DNA of 57,070 nt from Planctomycetota bacterium (GCA_028281445.1 JANQJW010000078.1:1-57070), one strand, 5' to 3'. Shown: positions 31,257 through 39,670, numbered from the stretch's first letter. The notes: a model not told the origin generated them from the sequence alone. Numbers and translations: made by a program.

Positions 31257-33407
31257 TTGACGATCGATCTCGCCCCCCGTCGCGACGCGACGCTCGAGTG
31301 GTGGTTCCTCCACGGTGTCCTGGAAGGCGCGACGTTCTCGCGGTGCGCGTTCATGGTCAGTGCGTTCCGCAAGGCCCAGCACGGCCTCGACGACGCGTGG
31401 ATGCTGCTCGTCAACACCACGGACCTCGACACGGGTATGCACGCTTGTCGCAGCGAGGTCACGCCGGCGTTCGCCGAGCACTTCCTGGACGAGGTCGAGG
31501 GCGAACGCGAAGGGCTCGAGGCGCTGCACCAGCGGGCGGTCGATGCCTACGCGCACGAGGTCCGTGCGCACGGGATCCCCGCGCCGTTCACGACCCAGGC
31601 CGACGCTCGGCTCACGGACGATCCGTTCCTGCTCACCTGGGGCGACATCCGCTTCGCCACGGACGGTGCGCGCATCGAGCTGACCTTCGCGCTACCCAAG
31701 GACGGGCGGACGTGCACGCTGCAGGCGGTACCGCAGGCGCCGTGGGTCGAGAGCGCGGACATGCTTGCCAGTACGCGCGGCACCCTGAAGCTCCATAGCT
31801 GTCCGCGGCTCGCGCTCTCGGGTGACGTCGATGGCGAGGCCGTTTCGGGCGACGGCTGGTTCGACCACCAGTGGGGGGACTACCACTGGTTCGCGTCGCA
31901 CAAGGGCGACAAGCGGATCGTCGGATGGCTCTGGCTGGGCGCGAACCTCGACGACGGCTCGGACCTGATCGCCTGGCAACGAATCGACATGAAGACGGGC
32001 GCGACCGAGTCGCCCGGCGCGATCCTCTGCCGTCCTGGGGAAGCACCCCGGCAGACCGACGCGATCCAGCTCGAAGCAACCCGCCACTGGGTGAGTCCGG
32101 GATCGATGATGCGCTACCCGCTCGCGTGGCAGGTCACGGTGCCCGACTTCGACATCAAGCTTACGTTCGCGCCTGTCTGCGACGGACAGGAGCTGCCCGT
32201 CTTCGGATTGAGCAACACGGTGTGGGAGGGCGCCGGGCGTGTCGAAGGCACGCGCGACGGCGCCGACGTGTCCGGTCGTGCGCGCCTGGAGCTCCAGGGG
32301 TACGGCTATCTGCTCGACTTCGACGCGTACCGCGACCGCTGGGTCGAGCGGCTGGACACACGCATCAAGGCGTTCCTCCCCGAGCGCATCGACGACGAGT
32401 GCCTCGTGCAGTGGGCGGGCCCGGCGCGCTGGGGCTACGACGCGGACGCGCAGACCGAGATGCTCGCCAGGCCCGCCTGGGATCTGCTCGCGCGCGGCGG
32501 CAAGCACTGGCGGCCTATCTACTGCCACCTGCTTGCTGACGTACTCGGCGTCGACATGCGGCCCTTCGAAGAGCTGGTCGCGACGGTGCCCGAGCTCATC
32601 CACAACGGCTCGGTGATCATCGATGACGTCGAAGACGACTCCGCAACGCGCCGTGGCGACGAGGCCGTTCACCGCCGCTACGGCACGCCCACCGCGATCA
32701 ACCTCGGCAACACGCTCTACTTCCTCCCGCTTCTCACGCTGTTGGAGCACGAGCACCTCACGGTCGCGCAGCGCGAGGAGATTCTTGCGCTCACGAACCG
32801 CATGTTCGTGCGCTCCCACCTCGGCCAGGCGCAGGATCTCTACTGGGCCGGCACCGCGAACGAGCACGATGAGGCGTTCTGGCTCGACGACGAGGTCGGC
32901 GAACGGATCCTTCAGGCCCACGCGCTCAAGAGTGCGTCCGCCGTGCGCGCACTCTCCGAGGTCGCTTGCGTGATCGGCGGCGTGAAGGCAGACGTACGCG
33001 CGGCGTGTGCGCGCTTCGGCGAGACGTGGGGCACGGCGTTCCAGGTGGTGGACGACGCGAAGAACTTCAGCGACCGCAAGGCATGGGGCAAGCAACGCGG
33101 GGAGGACATCGCGGCGGGCAAGGTGACCTACGCGACGTGGAATGCCGTGCGGATGCTCGAAGGCGCAGACCGCGCGCAGCTGATCCAGATCCTCCGTACG
33201 AAAGCGTGCCGCGGCTCACCCGAGGGCCTCGCGCGCGGGGTCGAGCTCGTGGAGCAGTCGGGTGCGCTGGATGCCTGCCGGGAGAAGGCGTGCGCGATGG
33301 TCGAGGCAGACTGGCACGCGTTCAACGATGTCGTCGCGCCGAGCACGTCGAAGATCGGCTTCCGCATGTTCATCACGAGCGTGCTCGATCTGCCGCTGGA
33401 CATGTAG
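31257..33407 (+). CDS. CrtC/AttH-like lipocalin domain fused to a polyprenyl (GGPP-type) synthase
   Basis: 716 residues, TTG start with GGAGGAG about 10 nt upstream. Residues about 1-370 resemble the CrtC/AttH lipocalin-like family (carotenoid hydratases and related proteins): LEWWFLHGVLEG at the start and WFDHQWGDYHWF with Asp203 to Gly207. Residues about 380-716 are an isoprenyl diphosphate synthase: first Asp-rich motif DDVEDD (456-461) then RRGDEAVHRRYG, GQAQDLYW (523-530), and second motif DDAKN (599-603). DDxxN and GQxxDLYW are features of eukaryote-type geranylgeranyl diphosphate synthases. It should make a C15-C20 prenyl diphosphate and perhaps hydrate or rearrange a derived terpenoid. 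The TAG stop is inside a CTTGT-loop palindrome. Confidence 0.8.
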   Translation: MTIDLAPRRDATLEWWFLHGVLEGATFSRCAFMVSAFRKAQHGLDDAWMLLVNTTDLDTGMHACRSEVTPAFAEHFLDEVEGEREGLEALHQRAVDAYAHEVRAHGIPAPFTTQADARLTDDPFLLTWGDIRFATDGARIELTFALPKDGRTCTLQAVPQAPWVESADMLASTRGTLKLHSCPRLALSGDVDGEAVSGDGWFDHQWGDYHWFASHKGDKRIVGWLWLGANLDDGSDLIAWQRIDMKTGATESPGAILCRPGEAPRQTDAIQLEATRHWVSPGSMMRYPLAWQVTVPDFDIKLTFAPVCDGQELPVFGLSNTVWEGAGRVEGTRDGADVSGRARLELQGYGYLLDFDAYRDRWVERLDTRIKAFLPERIDDECLVQWAGPARWGYDADAQTEMLARPAWDLLARGGKHWRPIYCHLLADVLGVDMRPFEELVATVPELIHNGSVIIDDVEDDSATRRGDEAVHRRYGTPTAINLGNTLYFLPLLTLLEHEHLTVAQREEILALTNRMFVRSHLGQAQDLYWAGTANEHDEAFWLDDEVGERILQAHALKSASAVRALSEVACVIGGVKADVRAACARFGETWGTAFQVVDDAKNFSDRKAWGKQRGEDIAAGKVTYATWNAVRMLEGADRAQLIQILRTKACRGSPEGLARGVELVEQSGALDACREKACAMVEADWHAFNDVVAPSTSKIGFRMFITSVLDLPLDM

Positions 33408-33429
33408 GGGCGACCCTTGTGGTCGCCCC
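33407..33429. terminator. CTTGT-loop palindrome 3 (9-bp stem)
   Basis: GGGGCGACC-CTTGT-GGTCGCCCC, perfect 9-bp stem, preceded by GTA so that GTAGGGGCG provides the TAG stop of the terpene synthase fusion (33405-33407). Confidence 0.7.
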
Positions 33430-33463
33430 AGTGCCTTCGTTCCGTCGTGGGGGATCCCGGTCG

Positions 33464-33484
33464 GGGCGGGCCTTGTGCCCGCCC
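33464..33484. terminator. CTTGT-loop palindrome 4 (8-bp stem)
   Basis: GGGCGGGC-CTTGT-GCCCGCCC in the spacer between convergent genes. Same loop as the neighbours, different stem. Confidence 0.65.
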
Positions 33485-33524
33485 GCCCCACGAACGGACA
33501 CACCGAACGACGTTCGTAGGTCGC

Positions 33525-33545
33525 GGGCGCCCACAAGGGGCGCCC
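33525..33545. terminator. CTTGT-loop palindrome 5 (8-bp stem, minus orientation)
   Basis: GGGCGCCC-ACAAG-GGGCGCCC on the plus strand; on the minus strand it reads GTAGGGGCGCCC-CTTGT-GGGCGCCC, and the TAG (33548-33546) is the stop of aguA. Confidence 0.68.
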
Positions 33546-34580
33546 CTACGCGGGCACCTGCTGCGTGACGCAGTGGAGCGCGCCCATGCCCTCGACGACG
33601 CGCTCGCAGCGGATGGGGACGATCTTCCGATCACGGAAACACCGGGCGACTACGCGCAGCGCTTCCTCGTCGCGGGGCTGCCCAAAGACGGGTACACAGA
33701 CCGCGGCGTTGCAGATGTAGAAGTTCATGTAGGACGCCGGGAGGCGGTGGCCTCCGTTGATCGACGCGATGGGTTCGGGCATCGGTATGCGTACGATCGC
33801 GAACGAGCCTCCCTGCGCGTTGCGCATGTCCTTCAGGCGTCGCAGGTTCTCGAAAAGCGGCTCGAAATCCGGATCCTGCGGATCCTCCGGGAGGGCGGTC
33901 AGGATGTTGCGCGGGCCGACGAAGCGCGTGATGTCGTCCACGTGGCCGTCGGTGTCATCCCCGGCGATGCCGTCCTGCAGCCAAAGCACTGGAGATGCGC
34001 CCAGCGCCTCGTTGAGAACCGCTTCCAGGTCCTCGCGCGTGAGCTCGGGATTGCGGTTCGGGTTCAGCAGGCACTGCTCGGTCGTGAGCAGCACGCCCTC
34101 GCCGTTGCCCTCGATGCTGCCTCCCTCCAGCACGATGGGCACACGTCGGCGCTCGAGGCCGAGCATCTTTGCCAGCGGCACGGGCAGCCCGTCGTCGACG
34201 AGCAGCTCCTCGTACTTCTCGCCCCACGCGTTGAACCGGAAGTCCAGCGCGACGCGCTCGTTGCCGTCGTGCACGATGACCGGCCCGGTGTCGCGCAGCC
34301 AGGCGTCGGCCGTCGCAATCGCATGGAAGACGACGTCCTTGGCGTTGGTCGCTTCCAGCCGCTTCGACGCCCGTGCCTTCATCGCCTCGTCGCCGACCAA
34401 CAAGTGCACCGTCTCGCCTTGACTGATCGCTGCGGCGAGCTGCGCGAATGCGACTTCCGCATCGTCGAGGCAATCGGGCCACGTCGTCGGATCATGCGGC
34501 CACGCCATGATCGTGGCTTCGTGCGGCTCCCACTCTGCGGGCCAGCGGCCGCCGCGCACGACGGGCACCGCGTCAGTCAT
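33546..34580 (-). CDS. aguA: Agmatine deiminase
   Basis: 344 residues, normal length for the bacterial agmatine deiminase (PF04371) fold. Catalytic features: WLRDTGPVIV (Asp/Arg for guanidine binding), VLEGGSIEGNGEG, GHVDDITRFV (His-Asp) and the nucleophile Cys in GMGALHCVTQQ near the end. It converts agmatine to N-carbamoylputrescine and ammonia. ATG 34580 overlaps the end of aguB by 8 nt, so the pair is coupled. The arginine decarboxylase that makes agmatine is not in the window. Confidence 0.92.
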   Translation of the reverse strand: MTDAVPVVRGGRWPAEWEPHEATIMAWPHDPTTWPDCLDDAEVAFAQLAAAISQGETVHLLVGDEAMKARASKRLEATNAKDVVFHAIATADAWLRDTGPVIVHDGNERVALDFRFNAWGEKYEELLVDDGLPVPLAKMLGLERRRVPIVLEGGSIEGNGEGVLLTTEQCLLNPNRNPELTREDLEAVLNEALGASPVLWLQDGIAGDDTDGHVDDITRFVGPRNILTALPEDPQDPDFEPLFENLRRLKDMRNAQGGSFAIVRIPMPEPIASINGGHRLPASYMNFYICNAAVCVPVFGQPRDEEALRVVARCFRDRKIVPIRCERVVEGMGALHCVTQQVPA

Positions 34581-35442
34581 CGAGGTAGCGGCGCGTAAGG
34601 TCCGCGTAGGCGTCGATCCGCCGGTCGCGCAGGAACGGCCAGCCTTCACGCGCCGTGTCGATCTGCGATCGGTCACATTCGGCGATCAGCACCGCCTCGT
34701 CTTCGCCGGCTTCGGCGAGCACGCGGCCGTCGGGGGCGGCGACGAACGAGTGCCCCCAGAAGTTCAGCTCGTCTTCCGTGCCGATGCGGTTGGCGGCGGC
34801 AACGAAGACGCCGTTGGCGATCGCGTGGCCACGCTGCACGGTGTGCCACGCGTCGTGCTGCGTCGCCTTCAGCGCCATCTCGCCCCGCCACGTACCGATC
34901 GCCGTGGGATACAGCAGGATCTCGGCGCCCGCGAGCGCGGTGAGGCGTGCGGCCTCCGGGTACCACTGGTCCCAGCAGACGAGCACGCCGATGCGCCCGG
35001 CCTGCGTGTCGAACGTGCGAAAGCCGAGGTCGCCCGGCGTGAAGTAGAACTTCTCGTAGAAGCGCGGGTCGTCGGGGATGTGCATCTTGCGATACGACCC
35101 GATGTTGCTGCCGTCGGCGTCGAACACGACCGCCGTGTTGTGGAACAGCCCGCGGGCGCGCTTCTCGAACAAGCTCGCCACGAGTACGACGCCGAGCCTC
35201 TTGGCAAGCGGCGCGAGCGCCTCGGTCGTCGGGCCCGGAATCGGCTCAGCAAGCTTGAAGTGTGCGTCGTCCTCGACCTGCGGGAAGTAGGGCGACCGGA
35301 ACAGCTCCTGGAGCAGCACGAGCTCCGCACCCTGCTCCGCCGCCTGTTCGATCAACGCGATCGTGCGGTCGAGGTTGTCCTGCGGGTCGTCCGACGCATG
35401 CGTCTGGACGAGACCGACGGTCAGGGATTCGCGCTCCGGCAT
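34573..35442 (-). CDS. aguB: N-carbamoylputrescine amidohydrolase
   Basis: 289 residues. Nitrilase-superfamily triad: Glu in VLLQELFRSPYF, Lys in SYRKMHIPDDP and Cys in GVLVCWDQWYPEAAR. The DQWYPEAAR and FYEKFYFTPGD segments are characteristic of carbamoylputrescine amidases. It completes putrescine synthesis from agmatine with the product of the overlapping aguA. It starts 9 nt after the membrane-protein gene. Confidence 0.92.
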   Translation of the reverse strand: MPERESLTVGLVQTHASDDPQDNLDRTIALIEQAAEQGAELVLLQELFRSPYFPQVEDDAHFKLAEPIPGPTTEALAPLAKRLGVVLVASLFEKRARGLFHNTAVVFDADGSNIGSYRKMHIPDDPRFYEKFYFTPGDLGFRTFDTQAGRIGVLVCWDQWYPEAARLTALAGAEILLYPTAIGTWRGEMALKATQHDAWHTVQRGHAIANGVFVAAANRIGTEDELNFWGHSFVAAPDGRVLAEAGEDEAVLIAECDRSQIDTAREGWPFLRDRRIDAYADLTRRYLDD

Positions 35443-35451
35443 GCGGGCGTT

Positions 35452-35979
35452 TTACCTGAGAAGCTCCGGCAGCACATTCGGAAGCAGGTCGGGCTGGAAG
35501 ATGCGCGCCACCAGCAGGAGCAGCGCCAGGCAGGTCGCGATGATCATGACCGCGTCCACGGCGACGAGGATCTGCATGCTGAACCAGAGCAGCCAGAGGA
35601 TCAGCTCCGCCGGGAAGAGGAGTACGCGCATGGCCTTGGGCTTCGCGCGGATCCAGTTCAGGCCGTCGTAGAGCGTGCCCGCCGCGCCGTGGAACGCCGG
35701 CAGCGCCAGGCGCGCCAACGCAACGAGGACCCCGACACAGATCGCCGCCTTGATCGCCCGGCCGCCTGCCCCTTCGGGCACCTTCTCGAGGATCTGCGTG
35801 CGCCGCCACTCCGGCTGGACGAAGAACCAGATGGTGATGCCGACGGGCGCGGCACCGAAGAGCAGGAACATGCCGACGGCGCCCATGCCCTTCTTGCGGC
35901 GCTTGCCTCCTGCGTCGCGCGACCCGCGACGGACCGGCGCCGGTGCGGAGCGCGGATCCCCGTTATCCTCGCCCGCCAT
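35452..35979 (-). CDS. Small multi-pass membrane protein, unknown function
   Basis: 175 residues. A basic, disordered N-terminus of about 35 residues (GKRRKKG), then three to four hydrophobic segments: MGAVGMFLLFGAAPVGITIWFF, AAICVGVLVALARLALP, LLFPAELILWLLWFSMQIL and AVDAVMIIATCLALLLLVA. No family recognised. Its ATG shares one base with the stop of the DUF1573 gene upstream (TGATG), so it belongs to the DUF1573-agu operon. Confidence 0.7.
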   Translation of the reverse strand: MAGEDNGDPRSAPAPVRRGSRDAGGKRRKKGMGAVGMFLLFGAAPVGITIWFFVQPEWRRTQILEKVPEGAGGRAIKAAICVGVLVALARLALPAFHGAAGTLYDGLNWIRAKPKAMRVLLFPAELILWLLWFSMQILVAVDAVMIIATCLALLLLVARIFQPDLLPNVLPELLR

Positions 35980-37055
35980 CAGTTCGCCTTGCGCGGTGCG
36001 CGCACGGTGCCCTTCACCTTGATGAGGGTGATCTCCTCGCCGGGCACGCCCGTGTGCAGCTCGATCACCTCGTCATCCAGCGAGCCCACCGGGGTCTCCT
36101 GCGGTACGCGCCCCGACAGCTTCCAGTAGCCCTTCTCCTTGTGATACGGATCGGGCTCCACCTCGACTTCGATGCGGCCGTGGCGCGCCTTGGCGCGCAC
36201 CTCGCCGAAGGTGATGGTCTTGTTGAAGGGGCGGAACTTGATGCTGGCCGTGCGCGGCGTGCCCTGGTCGAACGAGCCGAAGCTCAGCGTGCGGGCCTGC
36301 ATCCAGATCTTGCCGCAGACGTTGGCGCTCAGGGGCAGCGTGAGCCGCGCGCGCTCCTTGTCCGTCGTGCGCACGAGCACTTCCGCGGAAAACTGGCCGA
36401 TGGGCGGCGGGTGTCGGAACGTGAGATGCACGGTCCAGCCGCCCCACTTGGAGTCCCCGACGGGCTTGTACGGCTCGATCCGGTGGAAGAACTCGAAACC
36501 CGGCACGATCACCTGGGTGATCTCGAACGGCTTGCCGTGGCCTTCGTACCACTTCAGGTTGAAGGTCTTCGTGGGAGCCTGTCCGACCAACACGTCGCCG
36601 TAGCTCACCGTTGCCGGGCCCAGGATCATGCCCTCGATGATCGCGATCTTGAGCGGGATGATGATCCGGCCCCGGCGGAAGTCCTTGGACGCGACGTAGA
36701 TGCGCTTGGTGATGCGGCCGCCGAGGAACAGGGTGTGGAACTCGACGGTGAGCGTGCCCGATTCGCCCGGCGCGAGCGTGGTGTGGCTCAGCTTCACGCT
36801 GTTGCAGCCGCACTCCCCGCGCGCCTTGATGCCCTCGACCGTCTTGTCGCTCTTGTTCGTGTAGGTGAACTCGACGACCCTCGTCACTTCCTGGCCGGCG
36901 ACGCCGAAGTCGTGCTCGGTCTTATCGACCACGAGGTCGAGATGCTCACCCTTCTTGGGGCGCGCTTCGTCCGCCTCGACGGCCGGCAGGCAGAGCAGCC
37001 CGAAGATCGCCAGCGAGGCGATGAGCGCGGTCAAGCGGGGGGCGTGGCGGGACAT
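35979..37055 (-). CDS. DUF1573 family exported protein (first copy downstream)
   Basis: 358 residues with an N-terminal signal (LIASLAIFGLLCLPAVEA). The DUF1573 immunoglobulin-like domain is at about residues 40-130: EHDFGVAGQEVTRVVEFTYTN, then the GECGC motif and LAPGESGTLTVEF. Two further beta-rich segments follow. The family is common in Planctomycetota and Bacteroidota; function unknown. ATG 37055 has a TACCAT box 8 nt upstream and no Shine-Dalgarno sequence; a TTG at 37085 is the alternative. Clearly paralogous to the upstream neighbour. Confidence 0.82.
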   Translation of the reverse strand: MSRHAPRLTALIASLAIFGLLCLPAVEADEARPKKGEHLDLVVDKTEHDFGVAGQEVTRVVEFTYTNKSDKTVEGIKARGECGCNSVKLSHTTLAPGESGTLTVEFHTLFLGGRITKRIYVASKDFRRGRIIIPLKIAIIEGMILGPATVSYGDVLVGQAPTKTFNLKWYEGHGKPFEITQVIVPGFEFFHRIEPYKPVGDSKWGGWTVHLTFRHPPPIGQFSAEVLVRTTDKERARLTLPLSANVCGKIWMQARTLSFGSFDQGTPRTASIKFRPFNKTITFGEVRAKARHGRIEVEVEPDPYHKEKGYWKLSGRVPQETPVGSLDDEVIELHTGVPGEEITLIKVKGTVRAPRKAN

Positions 37056-37063
37056 CAGGGCTA

Positions 37064-37069
37064 ATGGTA
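37064..37069 (-). promoter_or_regulatory. TANNNT -10 box (TACCAT), 8 nt before start 37055
   Basis: TACCAT, TAGCCCTG, ATG. Same type of spacing as the other boxes, within the 49-bp gap between the two DUF1573 genes. Confidence 0.4.
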
Positions 37070-37104
37070 GCCCCGGTCGCGGCAAGGCCTTGATTCAGGG
37101 CGAC

Positions 37105-38136
37105 TCAGGGGCCCGTCTTCTTGAAGACGCGCCCCCTCACCTCGATCTCGGTGATCTCTTCCCCGGGCACCTGCGTGCGGAGCTCGACCACGTCGTCCAG
37201 CAGGCCCTCGGGGGCGTTGGGCGGGACCGTCACGCGCAGACGCGTCGTCGGGCCGCGACTGCCGAAGCCCTTCTCGATCGAGGTCTGCAGCACACCCTTG
37301 CGCGACTTCGCGGTCACCGTGCCCAGCTTGATGGCGGGCTCGAACGGCCGAAACGTCACGTGCGCAGTCTTCGTCTGCCCCTGCGCGACGAGTCCGAGAT
37401 GCACGCGATGCGTCTGGACCCAGACCTTGCCGACGATATGCGCCGTCATGGGAACGATCACACGCGGCGTGTCCTTGTTCGTAGTCATCACCACGGCGCG
37501 GCGCGAGTACACGCCGCGGGTCGGCGGCTCGGTGAACTCGAAGTGGATCTTCCAGCCCTTCCAGCGCGCCCGCTTCGGATCGGGGTGCGTGAACGGCTCG
37601 TGGCGCGTCTTGATCGGCTCGCCCGCGACGTCCACCGAGCGGATTTCGAACGGCCGGCCCACACCTTCGTACCAGAGCACCGACACGGCTTCTGCCGGCT
37701 TCCTGCCCTTCAGGACCTCGCCGAAGTGCAGGCGCCCGGGCTCGAGGACGACGCCGCCGAAGATGTTGAGCTTGAGCTTGAGCGTGGCCTTGCGCGGCTT
37801 CCCGTCGTCGTAGACGAGGCGCACCTTCTTCTCGACCGTGCCGCTGAAGGTCAGCGTGCGGAAGCGGATCGAGATCGCGCCCTCTTCGCCCGGCTTCAGG
37901 TCGGTCTTCGAGATGCTGGCGGCATAGCAGCCGCAGTCGGTCCGCACGCGGATGCCCGTGATCGGTTGCGAGCCCGCGTTGCGGTAGGCGACCTCGGCCG
38001 CGTACTCCTTGTTCTGCTCACAGATCCCGAAGTCGTGTTCCTCCTCGGCGAACTGGAGAGACGGAGCGTCCGCGTGAACGGGTGCGACGAGCAGGCCCAT
38101 GAGGCAGACCGCGAGGAGAAGCGAGGCCGTGCGCAT
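37105..38136 (-). CDS. DUF1573 family exported protein (second copy)
   Basis: 343 residues, signal peptide MRTASLLLAVCLMGLLVAPVHA. It shares the whole plan of its neighbour: EEEHDFGICEQNKEYAAEVAYRN-type start, TDCGC motif, LKPGEEGAISIRF, a WYEG-GRPFEI segment and a final VPGEEITEIEVRGRV matching VPGEEITLIKVKGTV in the other copy. The two arose by tandem duplication. ATG 38136 has AGGA about 9 nt upstream, which is also part of a TAGGAT box. First gene of the five-gene minus-strand run ending in aguA. Confidence 0.83.
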   Translation of the reverse strand: MRTASLLLAVCLMGLLVAPVHADAPSLQFAEEEHDFGICEQNKEYAAEVAYRNAGSQPITGIRVRTDCGCYAASISKTDLKPGEEGAISIRFRTLTFSGTVEKKVRLVYDDGKPRKATLKLKLNIFGGVVLEPGRLHFGEVLKGRKPAEAVSVLWYEGVGRPFEIRSVDVAGEPIKTRHEPFTHPDPKRARWKGWKIHFEFTEPPTRGVYSRRAVVMTTNKDTPRVIVPMTAHIVGKVWVQTHRVHLGLVAQGQTKTAHVTFRPFEPAIKLGTVTAKSRKGVLQTSIEKGFGSRGPTTRLRVTVPPNAPEGLLDDVVELRTQVPGEEITEIEVRGRVFKKTGP

Positions 38137-38143
38137 GGCGGGA

Positions 38144-38149
38144 ATCCTA
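38144..38149 (-). promoter_or_regulatory. TANNNT -10 box (TAGGAT), 7 nt before start 38136
   Basis: TAGGAT, TCCCGCC, ATG. The same hexamer and spacing occur before the start at 50725. Confidence 0.5.
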
Positions 38150-38174
38150 CCCCGGCCTGCGTCGTCCACAGACC

Positions 38175-39185
38175 ATGGCGATCCTCGTAACCGGCGGCGC
38201 GGGCTTCATCGGCAGCCATCTCGCCTGCGCCCTGGAGGCAGACGGCGAGCACGTCCGTGTCCTCGACGATCTCTCGACCGGCGACCCGGGCAACCTGCCG
38301 TCCTCGATCCCGCTTCACCGCGGCGACGTGCGTGAGCACGCGGACGTCGCCGCGGTGCTGGGCGGCGTCACGCAGGTCTACCACCTGGCCGCGGCCGTCG
38401 GTCCCGCCCTCGTCGCCGCCGACCCGCGCGGAACCTGGTCCCGCAACGTGCGCGGTACCCGCGTCGTGCTGCGGGCGTGCGCCCGCCGGCGGATTCCCGT
38501 GCTCCTTGCCTCCTCGAGTGAGGTCTACCAGCCGTCAGCCGCTGCCCGCGGGCCCCTCACCGAGTCGGCACCCACGGGTGCGCCACGCCGGGATCGCCGA
38601 GGCGTCTACGCCCGCTCGAAGTTGGCGGGCGAGGCCCTGGGGGCGCGGCTGGCGCGCCGTGGTCTGGCCGTCACATGCGCGCGCTTCTTCAACGTGGTCG
38701 GGCCGTGGCAGTCGCCGCGCCACGGCATGGTCCTCGCGCGGTTCTGCGAGGCAGCACGTCGCGGCATGCCGCTACGCGTGTACGGCGACGGCATGCAACA
38801 ACGCTGCTTCCTGCACGTGGACGATGCCGTCCGAGCGCTGCGCGCGCTCGCCGCGGAGCGAAGGGCGGTCGGACGCGCTGTCAACATCGGCAACGTCGAG
38901 GAGACGACGATCCTCGATCTGGCTCGCCGGGTTGCGCGCGCCGCCGGAGGTCCGGAGCGCATCGAGCACGTACCGCTCGTCGATGTCTACGGACCGCGGT
39001 TTCGAGATCCGCGCGTGCGACGTCCCGAAACAACGCTGTTGAGATCGCTCACCGGATGGCAGCCCCGGTTCGCGCTGGACGACATCATCGAGGATGTCCT
39101 CGCCTCCGACGTCATGCTCCGCGACGTTACTCGGCGGCGAGATCGCCTTCGCCACCCGCGACCGGTACGTGCGGCGGCTCCATGA
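38175..39185 (+). CDS. NAD-dependent epimerase/dehydratase (UDP-glucose 4-epimerase-like)
   Basis: 336 residues. Extended SDR: N-terminal LVTGGAGFIGSHLACAL (NAD-binding GxxGxxG), LDDLSTG, catalytic YARSKLAGE (YxxxK) with Ser in ASSSEVYQ, and RFFNVVGPWQ. The natural substrates of this group are nucleotide sugars such as UDP-glucose, UDP-glucuronate or dTDP-sugars. The last 59 nt overlap the end of the convergent GAF gene; the terminal 20 or so Arg/Pro-rich residues are probably an unselected extension. Confidence 0.87.
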   Translation: MAILVTGGAGFIGSHLACALEADGEHVRVLDDLSTGDPGNLPSSIPLHRGDVREHADVAAVLGGVTQVYHLAAAVGPALVAADPRGTWSRNVRGTRVVLRACARRRIPVLLASSSEVYQPSAAARGPLTESAPTGAPRRDRRGVYARSKLAGEALGARLARRGLAVTCARFFNVVGPWQSPRHGMVLARFCEAARRGMPLRVYGDGMQQRCFLHVDDAVRALRALAAERRAVGRAVNIGNVEETTILDLARRVARAAGGPERIEHVPLVDVYGPRFRDPRVRRPETTLLRSLTGWQPRFALDDIIEDVLASDVMLRDVTRRRDRLRHPRPVRAAAP

Positions 39186-39630
39186 CCGCGCCCAGGCTGT
39201 CCGCAACGGCCTTGATGATGCAGTGATCGTCTTCGGTGAACGCGCCGACCTCGTTGGAGTCCAGGTCGAGCTGGCCGACAACGCGATCCTGCGAACGGAT
39301 CAACACGACGAGCTCGCTGCGCGTTTCGGCGGAACACGCGAGATAGTTGTCGACGGCGCGTACGTCTTCAATGCGCTGGTCTTCGTCTTCCGCGATCGCG
39401 GTTCCGCAGACGCCCGTGCCGACGGGAATGCGCGTGTGCTCGGTTGCGGGCCCGTCGTAGGGACCCAGCACGAGCTCCTGCCCGCGCAGCCAGTAGATGC
39501 CGACCCAGCTGGCCTTGGGCATGTTCTTCTTGACCGCGTCGACGACGAACGCACCGAGCGTGTCGGGGTCACGTGACTCGGCGGCTTGTTCCTGCAACAG
39601 AGTCAGGAACGTGGATGCATCACAACCCAT
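39127..39630 (-). CDS. GAF-domain free methionine-(R)-sulfoxide reductase-like protein
   Basis: 167 residues, one GAF domain. The fRMsr signatures are clear: GIYWLRGQELVLGPYDG, IPVGTGVCGTAIAEDE and NYLACSAETRSELVV, holding the two C-terminal active-site cysteines, followed by VVGQLDLDSNEVGAF. The third cysteine of the E. coli enzyme (before TRI) is absent here, as in some homologues. It would reduce free Met-(R)-sulfoxide with thioredoxin. ATG 39630 is preferred because the in-frame upstream sequence contains the hairpin at 39671. Tail-to-tail overlap with the epimerase gene. Confidence 0.78.
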   Translation of the reverse strand: MGCDASTFLTLLQEQAAESRDPDTLGAFVVDAVKKNMPKASWVGIYWLRGQELVLGPYDGPATEHTRIPVGTGVCGTAIAEDEDQRIEDVRAVDNYLACSAETRSELVVLIRSQDRVVGQLDLDSNEVGAFTEDDHCIIKAVADSLGAVMEPPHVPVAGGEGDLAAE

Positions 39631-39670
39631 GGCGCAGGGGTTCCGGTCTTGAAGATGAGGGGGAACGGAA

